DNA from: Polynucleobacter rarus
Lineage (GTDB): Bacteria > Pseudomonadota > Gammaproteobacteria > Burkholderiales > Burkholderiaceae
Assembly: GCF_003072505.1 (NCBI RefSeq)
Contig: NZ_NTGB01000001.1
Location: 2,731,622-2,795,621, forward strand
Direction: 5' to 3'
DNA: 64,000 nt
Below the pieces are notes generated by a model, which had not been told where the DNA came from, made no database searches, and saw nothing but the letters and a program-made list of their open reading frames with translations. The first letter of the stretch is position 1, and each line of letters begins with the position of its first letter. The position numbers and the translations under genes are program-made. Positions 28,511 through 37,420 of the stretch are shown piece by piece.

Positions 28511-29716
28511 ATGCAAGCCAATCTTATTTTAGCTACCGGTAAAGAAAGAGCGCCGATGCAAGGGCATCCTTGGATTTTTTCAGGAGCGATTAAAAGCTTT
28601 TCAGGAAAAATGAGCTCGGGTTCAACCGTCACAGTTCACAGTGATGATGGCAAGTTTATTGGCCGAGCAGCCTATAGCCCATCGTCACAAATTAGAGCAA
28701 GAATTTGGTCATGGGATGAAAACGAACCTATTGACCATGCTTTCTTCAAACGAAAGATTGCAACTGCCATTGCCCATCGAAATAAATGGGTTAAGGGGAC
28801 TAATGCGATTCGATTGATTTTCGGTGAAGCTGATGGTCTGCCCGGGCTAGTAGTTGATCAATACAACAATATTTTGGTCTGTCAGTTTTTGAGTGCAGGG
28901 GTCGAACATTGGAAAGAGGTAATCGTCGGCATCTTACAAAGCCAAACACAATGTGAGACGATTATTGAGCGTTCTGATGCAGCTGTTAGAGAGCGTGAAG
29001 GATTACCGCTCATTAGTGGAGTACTCTACGGCGAGTTAAAAACCCCTGAAGTGATTGCCCTAGAAAATGACATCCAATACTTAATTAACCCTTTTGAGGG
29101 TCATAAAACAGGTTTTTATATTGATCAGCGTGATAATCGTGGTCTCGTGGCGCAGTGGGCAAAAAACTGTCGAGTTTTAAACACCTTTTGTTATACAGGT
29201 GGATTTTCTTTAGCCGCTTTATATGGCGGTGCGAGTGAAGTGATCTCTGTCGATTCTTCAGGAGATGCATTAGCTATTGCACAACGACAAGTGGAGTTAA
29301 ATGGTTTTGATCAAAGTAAAGCAAAGTGGTTAGATCGAGACGCCTTTGAGGTGTTAAAAGAATTGAGAGTCGCCCAAGAGTTATTTGACATCATTATTCT
29401 TGATCCGCCAAAATTTGCACCATCTGCTCAGCATTTAATCCGAGCAAAAAAAGCATATAAAGACATTAATCGTTCCGCTATGCAAATGTTAAGACCAGGC
29501 GGACTGCTTTTCACCTTTTCATGTTCTGGAGCGATGGATTTAGAAACTTTTGATCAAACTGTAATAGCTGCAAGCATTGAGGCGGCAAGTCACAAAAAAG
29601 ATGAAAATTTAAAATTTAGGGTCTTAAAACGCTTGACATCAGGCCAAGACCACCCTAAATTAATTTCCTTTCCCGAAGGTGACTATCTAAAAGGTCTCCT
29701 TTTGGAAAGAATTTGA
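28511..29716 (+). CDS. RlmI-like class I rRNA methyltransferase
   Basis: A 401-residue SAM-dependent methyltransferase. An N-terminal PUA domain (about residues 1-75, with HPWIFSGAIKS) leads into a Rossmann-type domain: VLNTFCYTGGFSLAA is the SAM motif I, VDSSGDAL the acidic strand-2 end, and ILDPPKFAP the motif IV. FTFSCSGAM contains the cysteine of the C-terminal motif. This layout is that of RlmI/YccW, which makes m5C1962 in 23S rRNA. It is two bases after xerC, likely in the same transcript. The exact rRNA target is inferred. Confidence 0.88.
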   Translation: MQANLILATGKERAPMQGHPWIFSGAIKSFSGKMSSGSTVTVHSDDGKFIGRAAYSPSSQIRARIWSWDENEPIDHAFFKRKIATAIAHRNKWVKGTNAIRLIFGEADGLPGLVVDQYNNILVCQFLSAGVEHWKEVIVGILQSQTQCETIIERSDAAVREREGLPLISGVLYGELKTPEVIALENDIQYLINPFEGHKTGFYIDQRDNRGLVAQWAKNCRVLNTFCYTGGFSLAALYGGASEVISVDSSGDALAIAQRQVELNGFDQSKAKWLDRDAFEVLKELRVAQELFDIIILDPPKFAPSAQHLIRAKKAYKDINRSAMQMLRPGGLLFTFSCSGAMDLETFDQTVIAASIEAASHKKDENLKFRVLKRLTSGQDHPKLISFPEGDYLKGLLLERI

Positions 29717-29765
29717 TGTACATTAGAGCGTTATATTAGTAATTTAATTTTTTTTGTAGGTTTTT

Positions 29766-30815
29766 ATGGCACTTATACCAGTAACAATTTTGACAGGTTT
29801 TCTTGGCAGCGGGAAAACAACCCTTTTAAAACATATCCTTACTGAAAAGCATGGCAAAAAAATTGCCGTGATTGAAAACGAGTTTGGCGAAGAAAATATT
29901 GATAATGAAATCTTAATTCAAGATAGTAATGAACAAATTGTTCAAATGAGTAATGGTTGTGTCTGTTGTACGATTCGTGGCGATCTTGTAACCGCCTTGA
30001 ATCAACTTTGGGAACAACGCAAAAATAAGCAAATTGATTTTGATCGCGTCGTGATTGAAACGACAGGAATCGCTAATCCTGGGCCTGTTGCCCAGACATT
30101 TTTTATGGATGATGATGTCGCTGAACATTACGCTTTAGATGCTGTAGTCACCCTAGTAGATGCTAAGCATGGCGATATGCAACTGAATGAACATGAAGAA
30201 GCTCAGCAACAAGTTGGCTTTGCAGATCAAATCTTTATTACAAAAACCGATGTAGCGGATCAAAAAGGGGTTCAGGCGCTCCGTAACCGCTTAGTTCATA
30301 TGAATCCAAAGGCACCGATTAAAGAAATTCAACAAGGTGTGGTGAATTTAGATGAAGTATTTGACCTACACGGCTTTAATTTAAATGCAAAGCTTGATAT
30401 TGACCCGCATTTTTTAGAGCAAGAAAATCATGATGACTGTGGACACGATCATGACCACGATCATGACCACGACCATGATCACCACCATGGCCATGACCAC
30501 CATCATCATAACCATACTGATCGCATACAGTCTTTTGTGTTTAGAAGTGAAAAACCTTTTGACCATAAAAAATTAGAGGACTTTTTAGGTGGGATTTTGT
30601 CCGTTTTTGGTGAAAAACTTCTCCGTTATAAGGGTGTTCTCTTTATAAAGGGATCCAATCGTAAAGTAGTATTACAAGGCGTTCATGAAATGATGGGTAG
30701 CGATATGGCTGGCCCTTGGGGTAAAGAGTTAAAACAAACGAAGTTAGTATTTATAGGGATTGATTTACCAAAAGATACCCTTATGATGGGCCTTGAAGGT
30801 TGTTTAGTGAATTAA
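29766..30815 (+). CDS. CobW/COG0523 family GTP-binding metallochaperone
   Basis: A 349-residue G3E GTPase. GFLGSGKTTLLKH (residues 11-23) is the P-loop, the metal-binding CxCC motif is GCVCC at 64-68, ETTGIANPGP is the switch region and TKTD the base-recognition motif. A His/Asp-rich linker around residues 220-250 and a CobW C-terminal domain follow. COG0523 proteins deliver or buffer zinc, cobalt and other metals. Zinc is favoured here because the downstream neighbours are a DksA without the zinc finger, a ZnuD-like receptor and a His-containing small protein. That link is inference; no clear Zur box was found. Confidence 0.9.
   Translation: MALIPVTILTGFLGSGKTTLLKHILTEKHGKKIAVIENEFGEENIDNEILIQDSNEQIVQMSNGCVCCTIRGDLVTALNQLWEQRKNKQIDFDRVVIETTGIANPGPVAQTFFMDDDVAEHYALDAVVTLVDAKHGDMQLNEHEEAQQQVGFADQIFITKTDVADQKGVQALRNRLVHMNPKAPIKEIQQGVVNLDEVFDLHGFNLNAKLDIDPHFLEQENHDDCGHDHDHDHDHDHDHHHGHDHHHHNHTDRIQSFVFRSEKPFDHKKLEDFLGGILSVFGEKLLRYKGVLFIKGSNRKVVLQGVHEMMGSDMAGPWGKELKQTKLVFIGIDLPKDTLMMGLEGCLVN
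30442..30516 (+). repeat. Low-complexity His/Asp codon repeat inside the CobW gene
   Basis: An in-frame degenerate repeat built from CAT/CAC and GAT/GAC codons, including two tandem copies of GATCATGACCAC. It encodes a run of alternating His-Asp followed by His clusters, typical of metal-buffering loops in COG0523 GTPases and prone to length change. Confidence 0.85.
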
Positions 30816-30870
30816 ATAACCAATTTATATTGATTTCACATAAAGTGTGTAAAGTAAAAAGGGAGACAAT

Positions 30871-31422
30871 ATGGCAACCGATAAAAAACTAAAAGAGCCA
30901 AAAGAGATAAAATCAGCACCCGGTTCAACAAAAGCAAAAACATCTGCAAAAAAAAGTGAAACAACAAAAGAAATGATTACAAAAGTAAAGAAAACTGAAG
31001 AAATCCAAGTTCATGAGATTATTTCTGAAGAGGCTTTGTTAAAAATGTCTGAAAAAGACTATATGGCAAAAGTGCAATTGGAGTTTTTTAAAGATCGTTT
31101 GCAACATTTAAAAGAAGATCTCCTGAAGAATGCCAGTACCACCTCAGAAAATCTGCGCGAAAACAATCTAGTGCCTGACCCTGCTGATCGTGCGACGATT
31201 GAAGAAGAACATGCCTTAGAACTTCGCACACGTGACCGCGAAAGAAAGCTGTTAAAAAAAGTAGAACAGGCTTTAGGTCGTATTGAATCAGGGGAGTATG
31301 GTTGGTGTGAAGAAACGGGTGAGGCAATTGGCATTTCTCGCCTGCTAGCTAGGCCAACCGCTAACTTATCTTTAGAGGCTCAAGAGCGTAGAGAACTTCG
31401 CCAAAAACTATTTGGTGATTAA
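30871..31422 (+). CDS. dksA: RNA polymerase-binding transcription factor DksA
   Basis: A 183-residue secondary-channel regulator acting with ppGpp. The coiled-coil tip holds DPADRA with Asp103 and Asp106, equivalent to the functional acidic tip of E. coli DksA. The zinc-finger region reads GWCEETGEAIGISRLLARPT, with only one cysteine (146) instead of four, as is common in betaproteobacterial DksA. A Lys/Ala/Thr-rich N-terminal extension of about 50 residues is present. GGGAGA precedes the ATG. It stands 55 bases after the CobW gene and ends at a strong terminator. Confidence 0.93.
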   Translation: MATDKKLKEPKEIKSAPGSTKAKTSAKKSETTKEMITKVKKTEEIQVHEIISEEALLKMSEKDYMAKVQLEFFKDRLQHLKEDLLKNASTTSENLRENNLVPDPADRATIEEEHALELRTRDRERKLLKKVEQALGRIESGEYGWCEETGEAIGISRLLARPTANLSLEAQERRELRQKLFGD

Positions 31423-31459
31423 TCCTTCCGTGTAGTAAAAAAACGCAATCAATCTTAAT

Positions 31460-31497
31460 GCTAGAAAAATGAATCATACATTCTTCTAGCGTTTTTT
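31460..31497 (+). terminator. Intrinsic terminator of dksA
   Basis: GCTAGAA (31460-31466) pairs with TTCTAGC (31484-31490), with an inner AATG/CATT extension, and is followed by GTTTTTT. It separates dksA from the convergent TonB receptor gene. Confidence 0.88.
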
Positions 31498-31502
31498 CTT
31501 CT

Positions 31503-33533
31503 CTAATAAAATACGCTTAGACCTAAGATAAAACTTCTGCCAGCTAGAGGGGCATTGATGCGAATTGACTCGACGGTGGTGGAGTATCGAATCGTATCAT
31601 TCAAAAGATTATTCGCCATGAGATAAAGATTACCATCGGTCGAGCCAAAGTTCATTTTGCGCGCAACCCGAAAATCTAATTTGTTATAACTAGGCGTCGA
31701 GTAGGTTTCAAAAGTAGCTAACCGAGTTTGCCCTAAACCATGAATCAAACTTAGCTTTGAGGACCATAAGCCCTGTTCATAGCCAACGTGCCCACCTACT
31801 CGAACAGTGGGTTGTAAGGGGAGGTTCGAGTTATCATCAAAAGTCCCTCTCGAGCCATCACTAAATAACCTGGCAGAAAAGCCGGGCCCTTGAGAATTTA
31901 ATAGTAATTCTGATTCAAAGCCAGTGAGTGTTGCGTTCGCTTGCGTAAACTGTCTAACGGGGTAGTTAGAGACGAGATCACTTTCACTCGTATAAAGCCC
32001 ATAAATATAATTCTTCGTTTTATTTTGATAAAGGTTGATTTGGCCCTGCCAAAGGCCTTGTGTTTTCCGCCAAGCCCATTCAATTTGATAGGTAGATTCT
32101 TTGCTTAAGGAGGAGTTACCAATGTCAAAAGTCGCAGTGGAATCATGGTTACCATACGCATATAATTCATCAACGGATGGCGCTCGTTGAATCATTTGCA
32201 AGGTCAAACCCGTCTTATAACCCTCAGCATAATTCCAAAAGGCACTACCCGAGGCAGATAATAAGTTTTCTTGAACATCTACCCTCTTAGGAGGGCTATA
32301 TCCGCCAGGATTAGAGAATTGTGGATGATCCGTATAGGCCATGCTGCTATCAGGACTTTGGTTTGTTTTTTCGAATCGAAGGCCGGTTTTAAAGTCAATT
32401 GCCGCAAGGGAAGTATTTTCAACCAAAAAGATTGCCAGACTATTTGATTGAGTTGATGGAATAACTGCCGCGGTATTTCCAACGCTAGTAAGGTCAATAG
32501 CGCCTAATTTCCCACTGCGCAGTTGAAGCCCTAGAGAACCGAACCAGTTCGCGTAAACATCATGAAAAGCCTCTAAACGGACTTGATTCACAACATTTGT
32601 GAAGTTGGTTTGAGGAATGTGGTCGACTGAATTCTCAGTATGCTGATAATTGGTATAAGCATATTTAAGGTCTAATTTTGAGAAACCTTCAATAGGATTT
32701 TTGATTACATGGACCAGATCCAGCCTTTTTTGGAGTAAATCAATAAAAGAGCCTTCGACAGAAGGAATACCATAATTATTCCGATATTCACCATAGGAAA
32801 TTCCTGTGTAGGATTGATCACCATGAAAAGTAGCACCAAAGCCAAGATCTGATAATTGCTGGGATGAATAATTTTGAGTCATGCCATCTGGGCGAACATA
32901 ATCATTACTTGATTTTTTAACACCATCAAAATGAAGCGACCAAGGTCCGACAGATCCTTCGGTTAAGACCCCAGCTAAAAAGCCCTGATTTTGAAAGTTA
33001 TATTGAGATTGGAATTCTGTATAAGGGCTAGTAGGTTGCTCTTCGGCAATGCGGTTATTTTCGAGCGTGATTAATCCAGCACTAGAGCCTGCTCCAAATC
33101 TGAGAGCTTCACTACCTCTGAGGACTTGTATTTTTTGTAAAAAGACCGGGTCGGAACTAACAGCATGGTCATCTGAAAGACTTGATAGATCACCAGAGCC
33201 CATCCCATTTTGTAAAATGGGCACTCGACTGCCTGACATGCCTCTTAGAACTGGGCGACTGGCATTGTTGCCAAAAGAAGTGCTACTGACTCCTAATTCT
33301 CCACTCAATAAATTACCTAAGTTGCTGGTATCTTGTTGTGAAACATTAACTATTGGTAAGGATAGTGCTGCATCACCCTGCTTAGAAGCAGATCCCGTAA
33401 TCGTGATTTCCTCTAATTCTGTATAAGCTTGATTCTGCTTCGGCAAAACATCTTGTGCTAGACAGAGGGTGAGATTCATTGATGTAACGCAATAGACCAA
33501 GAAAAAAACAAAACTCTTTTGAAAACAATACAT
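31503..33533 (-). CDS. TonB-dependent outer-membrane receptor, ZnuD-like
   Basis: A 676-residue receptor with a signal peptide (cleavage near CLAQ-DVLP). A TonB-box-like ELEEITITGSAS segment leads into the plug domain, and a 22-strand barrel ends with the aromatic SVFY. The plug contains RPVLRGMSGSRVPILQNG and DLSSLSDDHAVSSDP followed by IQVLRGSEALRFG. This resembles the DxSxLSPDHAVxxDP segment of zinc receptors of the ZnuD group. I therefore favour zinc over siderophores, supported by the CobW and DksA neighbours. It is preceded on the same strand by a small His-containing protein gene. Confidence 0.85.
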   Translation of the reverse strand: MYCFQKSFVFFLVYCVTSMNLTLCLAQDVLPKQNQAYTELEEITITGSASKQGDAALSLPIVNVSQQDTSNLGNLLSGELGVSSTSFGNNASRPVLRGMSGSRVPILQNGMGSGDLSSLSDDHAVSSDPVFLQKIQVLRGSEALRFGAGSSAGLITLENNRIAEEQPTSPYTEFQSQYNFQNQGFLAGVLTEGSVGPWSLHFDGVKKSSNDYVRPDGMTQNYSSQQLSDLGFGATFHGDQSYTGISYGEYRNNYGIPSVEGSFIDLLQKRLDLVHVIKNPIEGFSKLDLKYAYTNYQHTENSVDHIPQTNFTNVVNQVRLEAFHDVYANWFGSLGLQLRSGKLGAIDLTSVGNTAAVIPSTQSNSLAIFLVENTSLAAIDFKTGLRFEKTNQSPDSSMAYTDHPQFSNPGGYSPPKRVDVQENLLSASGSAFWNYAEGYKTGLTLQMIQRAPSVDELYAYGNHDSTATFDIGNSSLSKESTYQIEWAWRKTQGLWQGQINLYQNKTKNYIYGLYTSESDLVSNYPVRQFTQANATLTGFESELLLNSQGPGFSARLFSDGSRGTFDDNSNLPLQPTVRVGGHVGYEQGLWSSKLSLIHGLGQTRLATFETYSTPSYNKLDFRVARKMNFGSTDGNLYLMANNLLNDTIRYSTTVESIRINAPLAGRSFILGLSVFY

Positions 33534-33584
33534 AACAACTCCCCATACAAAGATGGATTAAAAACTAAACCAAAGAAAGATTAA

Positions 33585-33998
33585 TTAGCGGGAGGAGATT
33601 GAAGGGGGGGCTCTACTTAAAAAATTCCAGTAAAGTTTTTTGTAGAACTCGCGGGGGTTAATAAGAGTATTGAAGAAAAAGACGAGTGCAGTGATTAAAG
33701 GGACTTGGAAAGCGATAAAGACCGCTGTAGCTAAAGAGCACGCGTCTAAGGCTAAACAGTTATGATTCAGAGAAGAATTGGGCGGAATATTACCTGGAAG
33801 TCCGCCTAAACGACTTTGCTCAACTTGTAAATCTGTGGAGTTCTGATAACTCGTGCTCGATGATGCAGTCTTAGCAGAAGCGAACCCATGATGAACAGAG
33901 TGACTCAATCCAAAAAATTGCGTCCAAAGTAGAGTTAAAGTTATGATAAAAATAACTAGACGATTGGTAGCGAAGGGTAAGGGTTGTTGAACAAACAT
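33585..33998 (-). CDS. Small membrane-associated His/Cys-containing protein upstream of the receptor
   Basis: A 137-residue protein. A hydrophobic N-terminal segment (about 13-32) leads to GLSHSVHHGFA, then a Ser/Thr-rich linker, NHNCLALDACSLA with two cysteines, a second hydrophobic helix (about 88-108) and an SRAPPS ending. The pattern resembles DUF2946-type proteins found beside metal receptors. The histidines and cysteines suggest metal contact in the periplasm. Gene order puts it first in a two-gene unit with the ZnuD-like receptor. I do not recognise a characterised homologue. Confidence 0.65.
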   Translation of the reverse strand: MFVQQPLPFATNRLVIFIITLTLLWTQFFGLSHSVHHGFASAKTASSSTSYQNSTDLQVEQSRLGGLPGNIPPNSSLNHNCLALDACSLATAVFIAFQVPLITALVFFFNTLINPREFYKKLYWNFLSRAPPSISSR

Positions 33999-34099
33999 GA
34001 CATTAATTTACCATTCTATTTGGCTAGAAGATGAAATAATAGTGTTTTGATCTTCAAATAATCCTTTGTTACTAAAAAGAATCTGCAATATGTATTAAA

Positions 34100-34117
34100 T
34101 TCTTATTAAAATAAGAA
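34100..34117. promoter_or_regulatory. Perfect inverted repeat between the metal-receptor unit and argB
   Basis: TTCTTATT-AA-AATAAGAA is an exact 18-base palindrome in the 159-base divergent region. Position fits an operator for either direction. AT-rich palindromes can arise by chance, and it does not match the Zur consensus I know. Confidence 0.35.
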
Positions 34118-34157
34118 AATAAATTTGGTATCACTAAATAACCGCTAATTAAAAAAC

Positions 34158-35060
34158 ATGGACAAAACCCAACTCACTTTAAGTGACATCGCACCTATAC
34201 TCAAGGCTGAAATACTAGCGGAGGCTCTGCCATATATTAAAAAATACCATGGTAAAACAATCGTCATTAAATACGGCGGCAACGCTATGACGGAAGAACG
34301 CCTCAAAGAAGGCTTTGCTAGAGATGTGATTTTGTTGAAACTAGTTGGTATGAACCCTGTCGTTGTGCATGGTGGTGGACCTCAAATTGACGATGCATTA
34401 AGAAAAATTGGTAAAGCGGGAACCTTTATCCAAGGTATGCGTGTAACTGATGATGAGACGATGGAAGTTGTCGAGTGGGTATTGGGTGGTGAAGTTCAGC
34501 AAGATATAGTCATGATGATTAATCAGTTTGGCGGTCAAGCTGTTGGCTTAACCGGTAAAGATGGTGGCCTGATTAAGGCAAAAAAACTCTGGATGGCTGA
34601 TAAGGATGATCCATTAAAGAAAATTGATATTGGTTTTGTAGGAGAAATTAGTTCGATCAATCCTGCGGTAGTCAAAGCCTTACAGGATGATGCCTTTATT
34701 CCAGTGATCTCACCGATTGGCTTTGGTGAAGATGGTCGTGCTTACAACATTAATGCAGATGTTGTTGCAGGAAAAATGGCTGAGATTTTGAATGCAGAAA
34801 AATTAGTAATGATGACAAATATTCCTGGAGTAATGAATAGTAAAGGGGAATTATTAACGGATTTATCTGCAAAAGAGATTGACGAGTTGTTTGCCGATGG
34901 TACTATTTCAGGTGGCATGCTACCTAAAATCTCTTCAGCCTTAGATGCAGCAAGATGTGGGGTCAACTCAGTACATATTATTGACGGTAGAATTGAACAT
35001 TCGCTTCTATTGGAAATTTTGACAGAACAAGCTTTTGGAACAATGATCAGGTCGAACTAA
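34158..35060 (+). CDS. argB: Acetylglutamate kinase
   Basis: Amino-acid kinase of 300 residues, second step of arginine synthesis (N-acetylglutamate + ATP). The phosphate loop is IKYGGNAM (about 33-40), followed by [10 protein letters not shown] (about 71-80) and the nucleotide-side segments GEISSINP and MMTNIPGVM. The final [14 protein letters not shown] and SVHIIDGR are typical. The N-terminal helix before the fold is of the kind found in arginine-sensitive hexameric enzymes, so feedback inhibition is possible. It starts a run of five coupled genes (argB-slmA-metX-metW-ampG). Confidence 0.96.
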   Translation: MDKTQLTLSDIAPILKAEILAEALPYIKKYHGKTIVIKYGGNAMTEERLKEGFARDVILLKLVGMNPVVVHGGGPQIDDALRKIGKAGTFIQGMRVTDDETMEVVEWVLGGEVQQDIVMMINQFGGQAVGLTGKDGGLIKAKKLWMADKDDPLKKIDIGFVGEISSINPAVVKALQDDAFIPVISPIGFGEDGRAYNINADVVAGKMAEILNAEKLVMMTNIPGVMNSKGELLTDLSAKEIDELFADGTISGGMLPKISSALDAARCGVNSVHIIDGRIEHSLLLEILTEQAFGTMIRSN

Positions 35061-35061
35061 A

Positions 35062-35700
35062 ATGAGTACCTCACCTACCGAAAACTCGACTGTTGATAAT
35101 TTGGATACCAGCGCTCGCAAACGACCAAAACCAGGTGAGCGGCGTATTCAAATCTTACAAGCTTTAGCTCAGATGTTAGAAAACCCCCAGGGCGATCGAG
35201 TTACAACTTCAGCCCTCGCGGCTAAGATACAGGTTTCTGAGGCTGCACTGTATCGTCATTTTGCCAGTAAAGCACAAATGTTTGATGGCTTAATTGCCTT
35301 TATCGAACAAAGTATTTTTGGACTCATCAATCAAATTATCACGAGAGATGAAAACGGCATGCAACAGATTAAAGAAATCGCTTCTATTTTGTTGGCATTT
35401 GCAGAAAAAAATCCCGGAATGACAAGAGTGTTACTCGGGGATTCATTATTTCAAGAGGACGCTAGATTGCAAGAACGGATCAACCAACTCTTAGAGCGTG
35501 TTGAAGCTTCATTGAAGCAGTCTTTTAGAATTATGCAGACTCAACAAAATCTGAATTGGGAGCCTGAAGAAATTAGTCGTCGTTCGAGTTTGATCATGGC
35601 TTTTGTCGTTGGAAACTGGCATCGGTTTGCAAGAAGTGGCTTTAAGAAATCACCGATGGAGCATGCCTTGCCGTCGCTTAACATCATCTTGATGGTATGA
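35062..35700 (+). CDS. slmA: Nucleoid occlusion factor SlmA (TetR family)
   Basis: A 212-residue TetR-type protein that binds sites over the chromosome and blocks FtsZ assembly over the nucleoid. The helix-turn-helix covers about residues 45-70 ([21 protein letters not shown], with [13 protein letters not shown] as recognition helix), preceded by KRPKPGERR as in SlmA. The position directly after argB is usual for this family. The start is two bases after the argB stop, and the TGA overlaps the metX ATG. A local repressor role is less likely than nucleoid occlusion given the strong N-terminal similarity. Confidence 0.92.
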   Translation: MSTSPTENSTVDNLDTSARKRPKPGERRIQILQALAQMLENPQGDRVTTSALAAKIQVSEAALYRHFASKAQMFDGLIAFIEQSIFGLINQIITRDENGMQQIKEIASILLAFAEKNPGMTRVLLGDSLFQEDARLQERINQLLERVEASLKQSFRIMQTQQNLNWEPEEISRRSSLIMAFVVGNWHRFARSGFKKSPMEHALPSLNIILMV

Positions 35701-36827
35701 GTAGTTTAAATACCCAATTACATCACCTACAATTTTTTGAGCCGATACAACTTCAGTCTGGCGCATCGTTTGGGCCGTATACGCTGGTTGTAGAAACCTA
35801 TGGCACACTCAATGCAGATTGTTCTAATGCAATCTTAGTCTGTCATGCCCTGAATGCCTCTCATCATGTTGCTGGGGTAAATGAAAAAGGGCAGGTTGGT
35901 TGGTGGGATAACTTAATTGGTCCCGATAAGTGTGTTGATACAAATGATTATTTTGTGATTGGGATTAATAATTTAGGATCTTGTTTTGGTTCAACCGGAC
36001 CGATGAGCAAGAATCCTAGTACTGGTGAACCCTATGGCTCTCAATTTCCTGTCTTAACTGTCGAAGATTGGGTGAAGACGCAAGAGCGTGTCGCAAACCA
36101 CTTCCAAATCAAAAAATTCGCTGCCGTAATGGGAGGTAGCTTAGGAGGCATGCAAGCGCTAACTTGGGCAATTTTGTATCCAGAACGATTAGAGCATTGT
36201 GTGGTGATTGCTTCTGCTGCAAATTTATCTGCGCAAAATATCGCGTTTAATCAAATTGCAAGAAGCGCCATTATGAGTGACCCCGATTTTCATGACGGTA
36301 ATTTTTATGCTCATGGAGTGGTGCCCAATCGTGGCTTGCGCGTAGCGAGGATGGTTGGTCATGTCACTTATTTATCTGATGATGATATGGATCAGAAATT
36401 CGGTCGAACACTCAGAAGAGCAACGAACGAAGCTCAAGATTATCGGTTTAGTTTCGATACTGAATTTGAAGTAGAAAGTTATTTACGGTATCAAGGAGAT
36501 AAATTCTCGGAGTATTTTGATGCGAATACCTATCTTCTCATTACGCGTGTGCTCGATTATTTCGACCCTGCAAAATCCTTTAACGGTAATCTGAATGAGG
36601 CGTTAAGTCAGGTTCTGGCGAAATTTTTAGTGATTAGTTTTACAACCGATTGGCGTTTTGCACCGTCCCGTAGTCGTGAGATTGTGAAAGCCTTATTAGA
36701 CAATCAAAAAGAAGTATCTTATGCTGAAATTGATGCACCGCATGGACATGACGCTTTCTTATTGGATGATCCAAGATACCACCAATTAATCAAAGCCTAT
36801 TTTGATCAAATGAAGCGGGAGAAATAA
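35697..36827 (+). CDS. metX: Homoserine O-acyltransferase
   Basis: Alpha/beta-hydrolase fold acyltransferase of 376 residues that activates homoserine for methionine synthesis. The nucleophile elbow is GGSLGG with Ser148, the [10 protein letters not shown] substrate loop lies at about 98-107, and the His of the triad is in [11 protein letters not shown] near the C-terminus. Whether the donor is acetyl- or succinyl-CoA cannot be told with certainty. It overlaps slmA by four bases and metW by one base (TAATG), so metX and metW are made together. Confidence 0.95.
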   Translation: MSSLNTQLHHLQFFEPIQLQSGASFGPYTLVVETYGTLNADCSNAILVCHALNASHHVAGVNEKGQVGWWDNLIGPDKCVDTNDYFVIGINNLGSCFGSTGPMSKNPSTGEPYGSQFPVLTVEDWVKTQERVANHFQIKKFAAVMGGSLGGMQALTWAILYPERLEHCVVIASAANLSAQNIAFNQIARSAIMSDPDFHDGNFYAHGVVPNRGLRVARMVGHVTYLSDDDMDQKFGRTLRRATNEAQDYRFSFDTEFEVESYLRYQGDKFSEYFDANTYLLITRVLDYFDPAKSFNGNLNEALSQVLAKFLVISFTTDWRFAPSRSREIVKALLDNQKEVSYAEIDAPHGHDAFLLDDPRYHQLIKAYFDQMKREK

Positions 36828-37420
36828 TGAACTCGAATATCAGAGCTGATTTTTCCGCCATCGCTGATTGGATCAAACCGCATTCAAGCCTACTCGATGT
36901 TGGCTGTGGTGACGGTGAGTTTTTAGAGTTTATCCAAGCAGTGAAGCAGGTAAAAACTTACGGTGTAGAGATTTCGGATCAAAGTGTACTTGCTTGCGTC
37001 TCCCGTGGGTTAAATGTGATTCAGCAAGATTTAGAGGGTGGACTCGCTTTATTTGAGGATAAAAGCTTTGATACGGTGGTGCTTTCTCAAACCTTACAAA
37101 CGATCCATCAAACTGAGAAAATTTTGCATGAGGTGGCACGGGTTGGTAAAGAATGTGTTGTCTCATTTCCTAATTTTGCCCATTGGTCTCATCGTCTTGA
37201 CGTTTTAATGGGGCGGATGCCCGTCTCAAAATCGCTGCCCTATCATTGGTATGACACACCTAATGTGCGGGTATTAACGATTGCAGACTTCGAATTGCTT
37301 GCCAACCAAATTGGACTTACAATACTCGACCGGGTTGTTTTAGATGGCGGCCAGAGAGTAAATTGGTTCAGTAATTTTTTTGGTAGTTTAGCAATTTATA
37401 GAGTGTGTTCGACGAAATGA
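36827..37420 (+). CDS. metW: Methionine biosynthesis protein MetW
   Basis: A 197-residue class I methyltransferase-fold protein. SLLDVGCGDGEFL is the SAM motif I (about residues 22-34), VEISDQSVL the next acidic loop, and the conserved SFPNFAHW and PYHWYDTPNVR segments identify MetW. It works with MetX in homoserine acylation or its control. The start overlaps the metX stop, and its own stop overlaps the ampG start (ATGA). Confidence 0.94.
   Translation: MNSNIRADFSAIADWIKPHSSLLDVGCGDGEFLEFIQAVKQVKTYGVEISDQSVLACVSRGLNVIQQDLEGGLALFEDKSFDTVVLSQTLQTIHQTEKILHEVARVGKECVVSFPNFAHWSHRLDVLMGRMPVSKSLPYHWYDTPNVRVLTIADFELLANQIGLTILDRVVLDGGQRVNWFSNFFGSLAIYRVCSTK

Noticed and set aside
29717-29765. Possible Zur box (GTTATATTAGTAAT) upstream of the CobW gene
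   Set aside because: Only one half fits the GTTATA...TATAAC pattern. I would not call it without a matrix score.
30442-30516. CRISPR-like or tandem non-coding repeat
   Set aside because: The repeat is in frame, encodes His/Asp and fits the metal loop of a COG0523 protein.
33049-33426. Open 125-codon plus-strand frame inside the TonB receptor gene
   Set aside because: It is antisense to the plug domain, which matches the family well; no start site or domain of its own.
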